A stretch of 64,000 bases of DNA from contig CM042042.1 of assembly GCA_023525975.1 (NCBI GenBank), forward strand, positions 4,409,501 to 4,473,500, in the 5' to 3' direction. A program made the translations under genes and the position numbers. The notes beneath the pieces were generated by a model. That model did no database searches. It saw only the letters and a program-made list of their open reading frames with translations, and was not told the origin of the DNA. This document shows positions 1 to 10,560 of this stretch, in pieces; within the stretch, counting starts at the first letter, position 1, and every line of letters begins with the position of its first letter. Source of the DNA: Smallanthus sonchifolius. Lineage: Eukaryota > Streptophyta > Magnoliopsida > Asterales > Asteraceae.

Positions 1-497
1 AGTATCCGCAGCAGATAAGCTTGTCCGCAGCAGTTTGTTGGTCAGCAGCAAACTCTAAGATCAGCTGCATTTGTACTTAGAGAATTTTGTAGCCATCAGT
101 CTTTGTTTCTACAAAGATTCTACCCATTTGTTTTGTTTGAGAATAAATTAGCCGAAAAACTATATCTTTGATTTTAGAAATTATTTACTAAATAGTTTTC
201 ATTACTAATCATATATATTATAAGGAGTCAAATTCTTTAAAGCCTCACTATTAGTCAAGTTAGCTATGAACATGTGGGATTTGAGAAGTGACTCGGGTTT
301 AAAACCCAAACACTGTTAAGAGGGAGTCTGATATATTATAGAACATCTTTGCATGTTTGATTTATTCGTTTTAAAAGGCCACAATGTGAGTCGTGAAAGG
401 GAGGATTTTTTTATAAGTTTGATTTACTTCTCACGCGATCGATAAAAGAAAATGTAGAAAAATCAACATTCATAATGAGTTTTTTTGTGTAAATCAC
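1..497. other. AT-rich intergenic DNA, nothing recognised
   Basis: No open frame of note, no tandem repeat and no terminal motif was found in this stretch on either strand. It leads into the foldback element that begins near 498. Confidence 0.5.
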
Positions 498-1132
498 ATA
501 AAAACCAACATACTTTCTGGTTTTTTTTCACAAAAGTCTCTCAACAATTTTTTGCATATTAAAAACAACATATTCTCTATTTTTTTCCTCACAAAAGTCT
601 CTTAACAAATTTATGCACATAAAAAACCAACATACTTTCTTGTTTTTCTCACAAAAGTCCCTTAACAAATTTATGCACATAAAAACCAACATACTTTCTT
701 GTTTTTCTCATAAAAGTCTCTTAACAAATGTTTGCACATAAAAAACCAACATACTTTCTTGTTTTTCTCACAAAAGTCCCTTAACCAATTTTTACACATA
801 AAAAACCAACATACTTTCTTGTTTTTCTCACAAAAGTCTCTCGACAACTATTTATCCTAGCATATGTATCGGCAGAAGCAAGACGAATGATATATTTGCT
901 CTTGCTTCTGTCGGTCAATTTCCTTTGCTTTACTTTTGCGGATTCATTTGATAAGATAAATAGTTATAGATTGACTTTTGTGAGAAAAACAATAAAGTAT
1001 GTTGTTTTTTTATATGCAAAAATTTGGTGAAGGACTTTTACGAGAAAAAAGAGAAAGTATGTTGGTTTTTTATATGCAAAAAATTGTTGAAAATTTTTTA
1101 TAAGAAAAACCAGAAACTATGTTGGTTTTTAT
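498..1132. repeat. Foldback element with ~60-bp tandem subrepeats
   Basis: The outer ends are inverted: ATAAAAACCAAC at 498-509 and its reverse complement GTTGGTTTTTAT at 1121-1132. The left arm (about 500-850) has about six ~60-bp tandem units, each with AACCAACATACTTTCT followed by TTTTTCTCACAAAAGT. The right arm (about 960-1130) has about three units in the reverse orientation. The centre (850-955) is a different sequence with its own hairpin. This architecture fits a foldback-type or MULE-like non-autonomous transposon. I found no clear target duplication, so the family is not fixed. Confidence 0.65.
870..913. repeat. Hairpin at the centre of the foldback element
   Basis: CGGCAGAAGCAAGA (870-883) pairs with TCTTGCTTCTGTCG (900-913), 14 bp with one G:U pair, around a 16-nt AT-rich loop. 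It lies between the inverted arrays. It could be the remnant of an older nested insertion or a structural core of the element. Confidence 0.6.
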
Positions 1133-1215
1133 AGCATTTGCCTAGTTTTATTTATTTATTTTTTTTTGACATATTTTGAGTCATGGTAATATTGGTATTG
1201 AATTTGCACCGCTAT

Positions 1216-1318
1216 TGGGCTTCTGCGGGGTCAAGGGCCCAGTATTAATAAAACCCAAACAACGCGATCCATTTTCCGCTCGCTATATAAATTGCGTATT
1301 ACGGAGAATTTAGGGTTT
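1216..1318 (+). promoter_or_regulatory. Promoter of the eL43 gene: site II elements, TATA box, telo-box
   Basis: TGGGCT at 1216-1221 and GGCCCA at 1236-1241 (TGGGCC on the other strand) match site II elements, and TATATAAAT at 1284-1292 matches a TATA box. TTAGGGTTT at 1310-1318 is a telo-box (AAACCCTAA on the other strand). Site II plus telo-box is the known signature of plant ribosomal-protein promoters and fits the gene just downstream. Transcription probably starts around 1310-1320. The exact start is inferred. Confidence 0.75.
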
Positions 1319-1385
1319 CAGTTTGTTGTTGCCGTCAAGCGCCGTGCTCTTTCAACTTGTGTCATATTTTCTTCCAATCCACGAA

Positions 1386-2913
1386 ATGGTACCGTCTCTT
1401 CCTAAGATTAGTATCCTGTCAAATTTACTGACAATTAAGCTGTTTAATTTGATGATATGGTTGAACGGTTACCTGATCTCGTTAATTTCATTTATTTTTT
1501 ACAATCAGCGTGCCTATTCCTTTGTGACTACTGTTTTACTTGTTCAGAACGATTGCCGTATAGCGTGTTCCTTTTTTATTTGTTCACGTAATCAATTCAT
1601 TCTCAATCAATCTTCTGTAAACCCTAGACGGAAGGATTAATCACACACATATGCGATTTGGTTGATTATAGAAAAATTGTGACTAATATTGGATTATATA
1701 CTGTTAATCGTTGCTTATCTAGTTATTAGGTGTTTTTAATTTTTTATGTTAACATGGAGAATTTTATAAAACTTTTGGTTTTTGTAGAAATGTTGGATCT
1801 GTACTTTATTTTAATCCACCTTAGACTTTGTAAAATAACTTCTAGTAGGATGATTTTGCCCATTGATTTGAGTCAATGTAGTAAAAATTGAAGCATGATT
1901 CATGGTAATTCTGTTTTATAAAAACTGTCCTTAGACTTGTAATTATTTCAAGAAATATCTGAGCCATCCGTAATTGTGACCTACAACTTGATCATGATAT
2001 GATCGATCTATAGTTTGCTGTTATCAAAGTTTTTTAATATACTAGTGTTGACATTTATGTTCAAAATTTGAGAATTCTGCATTTTAAAAGTAGTATGCCT
2101 GAAAGAAGTAATAAAAATGGACCAATCGCTTTGGGTTTTCTTGTTTCATTTGGCAAGTTATTTACTGTCTTCTATATACTAGACTTGTCTTGATAATCTT
2201 CTTGCGAACATGATATGCAGACAAAGAGGACAAAGAAAGCCGGTATTGTCGGAAAGTATGGTGAGTGTTTTTTTCTTTTTGCTTTTACATTTGTTAAAAA
2301 GTAGTTTATGTGTTGACATCTATGCATCATACACTTAATGATAGGCACTGAATAGTACCACAAACATGAAGTTGCTTACAAAATTTTTGTTTTCATTTCT
2401 CACCCATAGTTTGTATCATATTGATACACCCTTTTATAAACGTATTTAGCTTTTCTGATTTTTTGCAATCATTTTCAGGTACCCGTTATGGTGCCAGTCT
2501 GCGAAAGCAGATCAAGAAAATGGAGGTCAGCCAGCACAGCAAGTTTTTCTGCGAGTTCTGTGGAAAGGTAACCAGTCTACTATTATTGTTATCATCATAA
2601 ACTTGGTAAATAGATGGCTTTTAGCAAAAGCGTGTTCTTTCTTTTAACCATATGTTTTCAATGAAATATTACATAGTATGCAGTGAAGAGGAAAGCCGTT
2701 GGAATTTGGGGCTGTAAGGATTGTGGAAAAGTCAAAGCGGGTGGTGCATACACATTGAAGTAACTATTAAATTCTTTTTTTGTCTTTAATTTCTTATTTT
2801 TATCGTGTTTTCAGCCTTCTGATAACTGTTTCTTTGTGTATGATTATAGTACTGCTAGTGCCGTGACAGTCAGGAGCACAATCCGAAGGTTAAGGGAGCA
2901 AACCGAAAGTTAG
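1386..2913 (+). CDS. RPL37A: Cytosolic 60S ribosomal protein eL43 (RPL37A family), five exons
   Basis: Structural protein of the large cytosolic ribosomal subunit. The exons are 1386-1388 (only the ATG), 2221-2260, 2479-2567, 2677-2759 and 2850-2913. All introns are GT-AG, of 832, 218, 109 and 90 nt. The spliced frame gives 92 residues, the usual plant length, beginning MTKRTKKAGIVGKYG and ending RLREQTES. A C4 zinc ribbon is visible: Cys39 and Cys42 (FCEFCGK), then Cys57 and Cys60 (GCKDCGK). Basic stretches on both sides suit rRNA binding. The start is fixed by family alignment: the ATG abuts the first donor and exon 2 begins with Thr2. No frame damage is seen, so the gene is probably active. 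The long first intron holds an AAACCCTA motif near 1618, which may add to expression (inference). Confidence 0.95.
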
Positions 2914-3319
2914 GTGCAGTTGGTTTATTTTGTTATATCTCAACGTTGAAGTCTTTTCTTACTGTTGTTAGTGTCATCAGTTTATTTGGATCGTGAACTT
3001 TTATGTTATTTTGATATGCAGTATTTGTTATTTTGCCATTTGGATGATGGCACCAAATTATAACATCGTTAGGGTTTTAAACCTTTAATAATGCTGCAAT
3101 GTGTTTAAGTCACTCGTCAAACTACTATATATACTTTACAACCTTTTGTCTTGTAGTCAAATAAACATTTTAAGGTGTTTTTTTTAAAACTACTTGAATA
3201 TGTTTCAAGTAAAATAATTGTTTTGTCAAAATGAGGAAGATGATGTAATATCTTCAGGTTTCCACTCTTGTTGCCAATAATTGTTCCAATGTGACTTTGT
3301 GAAGGCATTGTCTCTAAAA
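2914..3319. other. 3' UTR of the eL43 gene and short intergenic tail
   Basis: T-rich sequence follows the TAG stop. The transcript probably ends somewhere between 3000 and 3100, where several AATAA-like motifs occur. The rest up to the MITE at 3320 shows nothing recognisable. The 3' end is inferred. Confidence 0.4.
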
Positions 3320-5070
3320 TAAAGGGGGACAAAAGAACCGGTTCCATGCTAGGTAACTGACACGAACTGGCCTGATGTAAAGCCTACCTGGTTCGTAACT
3401 GAAATAAACCGCCAGCCTAACTGGTTTCTTGCCCCTAGTGAAAACCAATTCCTCTCCCTATTTGGTTCCTATCCTACTTGGTTCTACGCGTTTCTATTTG
3501 TTGGAAAGGGCTTTTGAATTATAGCGTCTGGTTCTATCCGGTCCAGTTGTTGGAAGGGGCTTTTTGAATTGTAGCCGTTATTTCAAATTATAGCCATTAA
3601 AAGACATACTTCTAGTCGTTTTTTTGAACCTTTTTTGCCATTTTGTTGACCATTTTACCCCTAAGTGAATGGTTGATTACACCGAACACAAAAAATGTAA
3701 AAAAAAAAATACTCATATACTCTCATCCACCGAGCTTGCTCCTGTTAGGGTGCTACCTGATAGTAGAAACCTGGAAGTTTGGTGCAATTAGGATTTGTTT
3801 TAGACGAGTGTCTGGTACAAAAGGCTCGTTCTAAATTTTAGGACGTTTTGTTGGGAAAAAACTCGAACTAAAATTTCAGTATGCACATTGGTAAATAATG
3901 CAAGGTGAAGAGCTCTTGCGAAGAATAAACAAAAATTGACGAGACAACAACTAAGGTCATGAATCTTTTTTCTTTTATTACTGAACTTTTGAAAATAAAT
4001 TAAAAATGAATTTTATGTTGTTTATTATTATATTTATTTATTCAAAAAAATTATGCGTTACCTGGTTCTACCCTTAGTTTAAAAAAGCGCGCCTGAGGCG
4101 CGAATCGACATAAGGCGTAGGTCAGTGGGCTTTAGGTTACATAAGGCACACATGTGTACAAGAATCGCGCGATTCTACGCTTTGATCCGCCTTTGTGCGC
4201 TTAAGCGCTTTTTTTGGGCTGGCAATGCAGATTTGACACTTGATTTTGAAGTTAAAGCACTCGAAGAGGATCGAGGGAGATGAAATCGAAGCTTTATGCT
4301 GAAAGACCAGTTCATATATGTAAGAATAAGAAGAAATTGAAGCTTACCTGCGATGGGATGAGGATGTGCCATGGAGATGAAGATTTGCGATGGAGATGAT
4401 GAAGATGAGAAATGACGGCAGTTTAGTAGAAAAAGAATTTAGGGTTACTAACTTATAATTAAAACAACGTGAGAATGGATTTTAGGGTTAAAAGGCTTAT
4501 TTTTTTTTTATTAAATTACATTTTTCATCCTTTATATTATAGCTTTTGTTAAATTTAACATTAATCTTTTTAAATATGTGTATTTGTTCTTTTTTTCTTG
4601 TTTCTAAAGTCTCTAACAAAGATTTTTGCTTCTTTAGGTTGTACGTATAATTGTTTATGTTGTACATAAAGGTTATTTATCAATTAATTTGTATTATCTT
4701 TTAATTATCTAAATTTAAGGTGTAAAAGGATTAACATTATAGTAAATATTATATGGAATTAATCTTAAAATATCATATTAATACCTAGCGCCTCGCGTAC
4801 GAAAAGCCTTGCGCTTTTACGCTCTGCGCTTCGGTTTTATACTCTGTCGCCTTGGTGCGCTTCTCGCTTTTTTAAAACCAAGGTTCTACCTAGTTTTTGG
4901 GCCCTGCCCGGTTCCTACCCGACCCTTACCAGTTACACATGGGTATGAGTTTAGGTTTATCCTACCCGATCCGGTTCCACACTCTACCCGGTTTTTGATC
5001 ATTTTAACCACACAATACCCCGTTTCTACTTAGAGCCGGTTTTCAAAAACACATGGTTTGTGCGCCTCTA
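3320..5070. mobile_element. Outer hAT-like MITE with GGTTC-rich inner repeats, interrupted by another MITE
   Basis: Candidate 8-bp target duplications CTCTAAAA (3312-3319) and CTCTAGAA (5071-5078) differ at one base. The ends TAAAGGGGGACAAAAG and, inverted, TAGAGGCGCACAAACC match at most positions. Subterminal DNA repeats motifs such as TACCCGGTTC and CTACTTGGTTCTA. Removing the inner insertion leaves about 930 bp. An 8-bp duplication with short TIRs points to the hAT superfamily. No transposase is present. Confidence 0.5.
4073..4882. mobile_element. Inner hAT-like MITE with GCGC-rich ends
   Basis: A perfect 8-bp target duplication GTTCTACC flanks the element at 4065-4072 and 4883-4890. The ends CTTAGTTTAAAAAAGCG and, inverted, CTTGGTTTTAAAAAAGCG are near-identical TIRs. 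The subterminal zones are rich in GCGC and AAGGCG. It is 810 bp, non-coding, and sits inside the GGTTC-rich MITE, so it inserted later. Confidence 0.75.
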
Positions 5071-5078
5071 CTCTAGAA

Positions 5079-6239
5079 CATCCGTTTTGATTTTGCCACA
5101 TTCTATGATACATCTTTTTGTATGCATGAACAAACCATTCACATGAAATTGTGTAATGCCCATAGTTTTAATAACATAATTTTCTCTTATTTGTATTAAC
5201 AACTATTATAGGAGGAATATTTTTACGTGGTGCTAACGATTTAATAACTATTTTTGTAGCTCCAGAATGTTACAATTTCTGCTCCTGTCTATTATCTGAA
5301 TATACTAAGAAAGATATACGGCATAATGGGCTAGAGTTTGTGTAACTTAGGTCTAGAATTTTTTTAAAACATTACTCATTCAGTTTATTATTCATCCAAT
5401 TCAACGCATTAACGCAAGTGTATCAGTGTTTTATAAAATTTTCGGCATGACCCACTTAGAAAAAGGAGTATTCCTTACGAAAAGGAAAACCTGTTTTACC
5501 ATCACACATTCGTCCAAAATACCCAAGACTCAATTAAACGTATTACACTTGTCTATTTAGCTAAAAACAACCTTTGGATTCCCAAAACTTGATCACATCA
5601 CTCTGATCATCGAAAACCTGTCCAGATAACAGCATAATTAACATTAGCCACAACTAATCAAATTCTTTGTTTGGTATATTTATAAGTAGACACGAATTTA
5701 TATCAAGTTTTGAGTTATTAGAAAAATGTTTATTGAGTTACAATAACTCAAAACATGCTTTTCATTTCAAAATCAGGGACTTGCACCCTGAGCATTACAA
5801 AATCTAATTTGTTTATTGTTTACACACGGATGAGTATTTTTTTGGAAAAAAATAGTTTTTTATACATACGATTGGTGTACTTGCCTAGTTGTGTATGGTA
5901 TAGTATTCCGATAATAATCATTTTTATAAATTTAAAATGTAACAGTTTAAAGATTTTCTACAATAGTTCTAAAGATCCATACTCACATCATCGAGTAACT
6001 ATGGTGGATAATGGCGACCAATCTTCAACATGCCTTTATCTACATGGTGTGTGCCCTTATCTACATGGTTTTATGGTTGATTTGGAAAGTTAGGAACACA
6101 TTATTACTCAGAAAAGATACTTGTTATAAAACAGAAGAGATTCAAGGGAGAGAAACATTCTTTCATTAGGGCTATCATATATAACACAATACACATCATC
6201 ATATATTTATATATGATCATTGGCCTTTAAGGCGATCAT
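5079..6239. other. AT-rich DNA without a recognisable gene
   Basis: No supported coding exon or terminal repeat was found. A 112-codon open frame at 5755-6093 has a composition typical of AT-rich non-coding DNA and no recognisable motif. The stretch ends at the first MORN-derived fragment. Confidence 0.45.
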
Positions 6240-6510
6240 CGCACTCACAAATAGTTTCTAGGTTTAAGTATAGTTTTTTTTTATTTAAAAAAAAAGACTG
6301 ATATCGCACTCACCATCTTAAACATCACCATACTGTAAACCTTCAACAAGAACCCATCCCATCCCATCCCCCGGTCTGTTCATAGAGCCAATTGACCATA
6401 CACCTGGTGTGTGGTATTTGATGTGCAACAAATAACCGGATGGCTACAGTTTCTAGGCATACAACAATGGAGATGTTTATGAGGGTGAGTTTCATATCAA
6501 ATTAAATTTG
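6240..6510 (-). pseudogene. MORN gene fragment 1 (intron 2 joined to exon 1)
   Basis: This is the leftmost array copy. Intron-2 sequence (ATAGTTTCTAGG near 6250) runs into minus-strand exon-1 sequence with CACTCACCATC and GAGCCAATTGACC. A plus-strand piece then encodes YNNGDVYEGEF at about 6459-6492. The intron part is split by a short T/A-rich insertion, and the linker has CCCATCCCATCCCATCC where others read CCCAGCCC. This makes it one of the most diverged copies. Confidence 0.6.
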
Positions 6511-6782
6511 CCAAACAATCAAATGACTGAGTTTTTTTTTATCGTCACTACTTCAAAGAGAGAAGCAGATTGTTTATAGCTTTCTAAGTCTACCTCATTC
6601 ATTTAGGTGATATAATGATTATTTATTTTTGAGAGGTGATATAATAATTATAAGAACTAAATCAAAATTATAAGATATGCTAAAGGTTCGAAATTTAAAA
6701 TATATTCGGATAAAGTGTTTAATTTGTATGTTGGGTTATCGTACGCTATATAGAAGATAATATAATAACAAGAAAAATATTA

Positions 6783-6930
6783 TATTAAGGAATGACTGCA
6801 AATCCCTACAATCAAGGATGACAGGCTATCTCGAATCCATCCCATTTACATTCAAATATGTTATATATGTCAATATGTATTTACTCCTAAAATTGCTCTT
6901 GTATATCATGTATTTATGTGGCACTGTATC
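6783..6930 (+). repeat. Partial 5' LTR of the copia element
   Basis: TATTAAGGAATGACTGC onward matches the 3' LTR at 9100 almost base for base until GGCACTGTATC near 6930. The sequence then switches abruptly to integrase coding DNA. The start reads TA where copia LTRs normally have TG. Confidence 0.75.
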
Positions 6931-9109
6931 CGTAGTTTCGGTTGTCTATGCTATCCGTGGCTTCGACCGTACTCTCCTCATAAATTACACTCTAGATCTA
7001 CCCCATGCATTTTTGTTGGCTACTCCCCAACTCAAAGCGCATGCTACTCACTTGACCCAATGACATACAAAATTTACTCCTCCAGACATGTCAATTTTGT
7101 GGAGCATGAATTTCCCTTCCCACAACTCACAAATACCAATCATAACTCTTCCATCAATCTAAATGATTGGGTCCTCATTCAATTACCAATTACCACACTC
7201 ATTCCCTCCCACACACAAAATGCTTCTGCACCCACTACAACATCTACCCCATCCATTCCTTCTGTTTCCACTCCAAACACTCCCTTCTCCACTCCTGGTA
7301 ATACTCCTATCACTCCCTTATCTCCTACGTCTCAATCCATGCATTCTAATAACATTCAATTCCCTACCTCACCCATAAATTTTAATTTCCCTCCAACTAG
7401 TTCATCTTCCCACCCTATTGATACTGAATCCATAACATTATCACCTTCCCCTCCTTCTACCTCCCTTCCAAAACCCACCACTCGATTCAACCCCAAACCA
7501 AACCCTCGATATCACAATCAAGGTTTTCTTCTCTACACCAACAGCCCTTCGATCCCCACTGAACCACCAACTATCACTCATGCTTTAAAACACCCGTCTT
7601 GGCTTCGCGCCATGCAAGACGAGTTTGACACCCTCGAACGTAATAACACCTGGACTCTTGTTCCATCCACTCTTGCTCCCAACTTAGTCGGATGAAAGTG
7701 GGTCTACCGCACAAAATACAAACCCGATGGTTCCGTTGACCGGTTAAAGCTCGTTTGGTGGCCAAAGGTTTCACCCAACGCCCCGGTATTGATTACGTTG
7801 AAACTTTTAGTCCAGTCCTCAAACCGGCTACCCTCCGTCTTGTTCTCTCTTTGGCCGTCTCCCAAGATTGGTCACTATGTCAACTCGACATCAATAACGT
7901 ATTTCTTCAAGGGACATTAAGTGAAGAGGTTTTTATGGCCCAACCTCCAGGCTTCACAAATCCATCCTTTCCCAACCATGTTTGCAAATTAAATAAGGCA
8001 ATATATGGCCTTCGACAAGCCTCCCGAGCTTGGTATAACAAACTCAAATCCTATCTCATTTCACATGGATTCAAGCCTACGGTCTCCGACACTTCTCTTT
8101 TTACTCTCAATGTTGGATCTTCACCGATATTTATCCTTGTTTATGTCAATGACATAATTATTACAAGTCCATCCACTGCTCTAATTTCTCGTTTCATCAA
8201 TCTTTTGTCTGCCAAATTCTCGTTAAAAGACCTTGGCCCCCTCTCCTACTTTCTCGGCATTCAAGTTCTTCCTCATCCCCATGGTATTCTTCTTTCACAA
8301 AGAAAGTATATCACGGACATCCTTCATAAAGCTAATATGAGTGATTGCAAGCCAACTTCCACAACGATCACATCTTCTGAACCGCTAACATTACATGGTG
8401 GTGACCCTCACCCCAACCCGGCAGAATATCAGACCATTGTAGGTGCTCTACAATACTTGTCACTTACTAGACCCGATGTGGCATTCATGATTAACAGATT
8501 ATCTCAGTTCATGCACGCCCCAACCTCTCATCATTGGGCAACCTTAAAACGTCTCTTACGCTACTTACACGGCAGTTTGCACCATGGCATTTTACTTCGT
8601 CACAGGTCACCAATACAACTCCATGATTTCACAGACGCGGATTGGGCCGGCGACAAAGACAATTACCGAAGTACCACTGGTTATGTTATCTTGGTGCAAA
8701 CCCTATTTCTAGGAGCTCTAAACGTCAAAGTACCTTAGCCCGAAGTTCCACGGAAGCGGAATTCAGGGTAGTGGCTTCCACAACCACCGAAGTACAGTGG
8801 CTCACCTCGCTCCTCACTGAGCTTGGCTTCCACTCTTCCACTATTCCCACCATTTATTGTGACAATCTAAGTGCCACTACATATTCAGCAAATCCAGTTT
8901 TTCACTCTCGTATGAAGCATTTAGCTTTGGATTTTCATTTTGTACGTGAAAAGGTTCAAGCAGGATCCTTGCAAGTCACACATATTTTGGGTGACGACCA
9001 GTTGGCCGATGTTCTTACCAAACCATTACTATGCCAACGTTTTCATCTTCTTTTGTTCAAGATTGGTCTCACTTTAGGATCGTCCACCCTGCGGGGGAAT
9101 ATTAAGGAA
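6931..9109 (+). pseudogene. Copia pol remnant: integrase C-terminus, reverse transcriptase, RNase H
   Basis: The frame opens with RSFGCLCYPWLRPY and later SRHVNFVEHEFPF, the copia integrase C-terminal signature. A Ser/Thr/Pro-rich linker follows to about 7590. Reverse transcriptase starts with HPSWLRAMQDEF and contains GFTQRPGIDYVETFSPV, LDINNVFLQG and KAIYGLRQASRAWYNKL. RNase H has FTDADWAGD and ARSSTEAEF and ends ADVLTKPL. Breaks seen: TGA at 7693-7695 where VGCKW is expected, a one-base loss near 7748 (LKARLVAKG), and a frameshift near 8690-8700. The catalytic YVDD box reads YVND (8142-8153). The copy cannot be autonomous. Confidence 0.85.
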
Positions 9110-9316
9110 TAACTGCAAATCCCTACAATCAAGGATGACAGCTATGACATGCTATGTCAAATCCATCCCATTTACATTCAAATATGTTATATATGTCAAT
9201 ATGTATTTACTCCTAAAATTGTTCTTGTATATCATGTATTTATATGGCACTGTATCAATAATGAAAGTATGCTTCTTCTTCATCTCTATCACCATCGTCT
9301 TCTCTGATCTCTCATA
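9100..9316 (+). repeat. 3' LTR of the copia element
   Basis: It directly follows the polypurine tract and runs to CTCTCA near 9314, about 215 bp. It holds the same TTACATTCAAATATG stretch as the partial 5' LTR, plus about 65 bp that the 5' LTR has lost. Confidence 0.75.
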
Positions 9317-9639
9317 TATTATATAATCGAATCCATGAGTTAAATAAGGGCCTTACTTGAAAATCATACCAAATTTTCAAAACAAATCACGGTTATCCCT
9401 AATAGATTGCTACCGTCACATCTTTTTAATTATCTTGTTATCAAGTTAGTTTAGAAATTGAATTTATCTAAAAGTGTATTTACCTTAAGTTTCGGTTATA
9501 TAATTAATATTTTGTTGTTGTTATCTTTTCTACGTTGATAACCCAAAACACAAATTAATTACATTATTTTATTGTATATAAACTTACAAGTCCGTAACAT
9601 AACTAATAGTTGTGATTTAGATTTTTTTTTTCATGAATC
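9317..9639. repeat. Array spacer: MORN flanking sequence
   Basis: Non-coding spacer with GATTGCTACCGTCACATC and TTAATTATCTTGTTATCAAG. The same block recurs at 47118-47440 and, more diverged, at 34990-35190 and 62830-63030. It appears to be 3' flanking DNA of the ancestral MORN gene copies. Confidence 0.55.
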
Positions 9640-9965
9640 CAGTCGATTAGTTGAGAAAGTAGTGGCATGGATGTGGACGAGAAGGTGAATCGGGCTCTCA
9701 ACCCCCTTGACTGCTGCCACCCTTTTCGCCGCAATTGTGGTCACTGTTTTCATCTAATCTTCTGGCTTCCTGAAAAACAATATTCAAATATGAATTTAAG
9801 CCGTTGTGGCATTTTCATGTCATAAACAACAGTTTCTAGCCTTTGGGGATAGTTGGAGTGATACTCATGATCACCTTCACTAAATAACCATTGTTGGTAA
9901 ACCTTCACCAAGAACCCAAACCCATGTCGGTTTGTTGAGCCAATTGACCAAACAACTAGTGTGGT
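9640..9965 (-). pseudogene. MORN pseudogene 2: exon 3, intron 2 and exon 1 piece
   Basis: A plus-strand piece reads MDVDEKVNRA (about 9667-9696), matching exon 3 of the surviving gene (NVDEKLSRA). It abuts a minus-strand exon-3 piece that starts EARRLDE from the other end (about 9697-9770). Intron 2 (GTCATAAAC, TAGCCTTTGGGG) follows. Then comes the shared deletion and exon 1 (ACCTTCACCAAGAACCC, GAGCCAATTGACCAAAC). Exon 2 is gone. Confidence 0.7.
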
Positions 9966-10329
9966 ATGGGTATCAATTACTTATTATGTTTTTTTTAATT
10001 AAATAAGGTGGATCTCAATCATATTGTTTTTTCTTTTCTTTTTTAAATGAAAGATCAAAGGGATGAATTCACGCCCACTTAACGAAAATATTTAACACAC
10101 ATCAATTCCATGGACGGAATGTGTGATGTTCGTCCAATTTAACACATCAATTCCATGGACGAAATATGTGATGTTCGTCCAAAAAATTGGACCAAATTCC
10201 ATGGTAATTTCACACTGCCTTGTATTTTTGAAGGTTGGTGCGAAGTCTGGATGCCTAGAAGGGTTGTCTTGGTGGCCTGGTATGGATGACATCATCAATT
10301 TGGTCCGAACTTAAGCCACTCTAGATGGC
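9966..10329. repeat. Spacer with duplicated GGACGGAATGTGTGATGTTCG motif
   Basis: Two direct repeats of about 50 bp (TTCCATGGACGGAATGTGTG then TTCCATGGACGAAATATGTG) lie at 10105-10185. Related pairs occur at 29390-29465, 47905-47985 and 60540-60625. The rest (GGCCTGGTATGGATGACATC, TTGGTCCG) is a spacer shared by most array units. No gene is seen. Confidence 0.55.
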
Positions 10330-10560
10330 GTTTTCATGTTACAAATAGTTTCTAGGGTTTGGGTATAGTCAGACTGATATCACACTCACCATCATAAATA
10401 TCACCATGTTATAAACCTTCACCAACCCAGCCCCATGTCGATTCGTTAAGCCAATTAACCGAACAATTGGTGTGCGTGTATTTGATTTGCAACAAATAAC
10501 CGGAATGCTGTAGCTTCTAAGTATACAACAATGGAGATGTCTATGAGGGTGAGTTTCATA
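10330..10560 (-). pseudogene. MORN fragment 3 (left arm of foldback A)
   Basis: Intron-2 remnant, then minus-strand exon 1 (CACTCACCATCATAAATATC). The plus-strand piece TATACAACAATGGAGATGTC at about 10522-10541 reads YNNGDVYEGEFH. The linker has CCCCATGTCGATTCG rather than CCAGGTCGG. Confidence 0.65.

Larger units (their letters stand above)
6783..9316 (+). mobile_element. Decayed Ty1/copia retrotransposon with a large internal deletion
   Basis: The order is partial 5' LTR, integrase C-terminus, reverse transcriptase, RNase H, polypurine tract (GCGGGGGAAT at 9091-9100) and 3' LTR. Gag, protease and the integrase core are missing. The element sits in an AT-rich target: the joined flanks rebuild the sequence seen uninterrupted at about 15400-15430 (GAAAATATTATATAATCG), so it inserted into an array copy. 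The TSD lies within TATA repeats and cannot be fixed to the base. Confidence 0.85.

Noticed and set aside
1323..1640. 105-codon frame over the start of the eL43 gene
   Set aside because: Covers the 5' leader and first intron. The true frame is the spliced eL43 frame starting at 1386.
6916..6935. ATG at 6916 as a true start for an integrase-like protein
   Set aside because: The ATG belongs to LTR sequence fused to integrase by deletion, and the frame ends at a TGA within the RT region.
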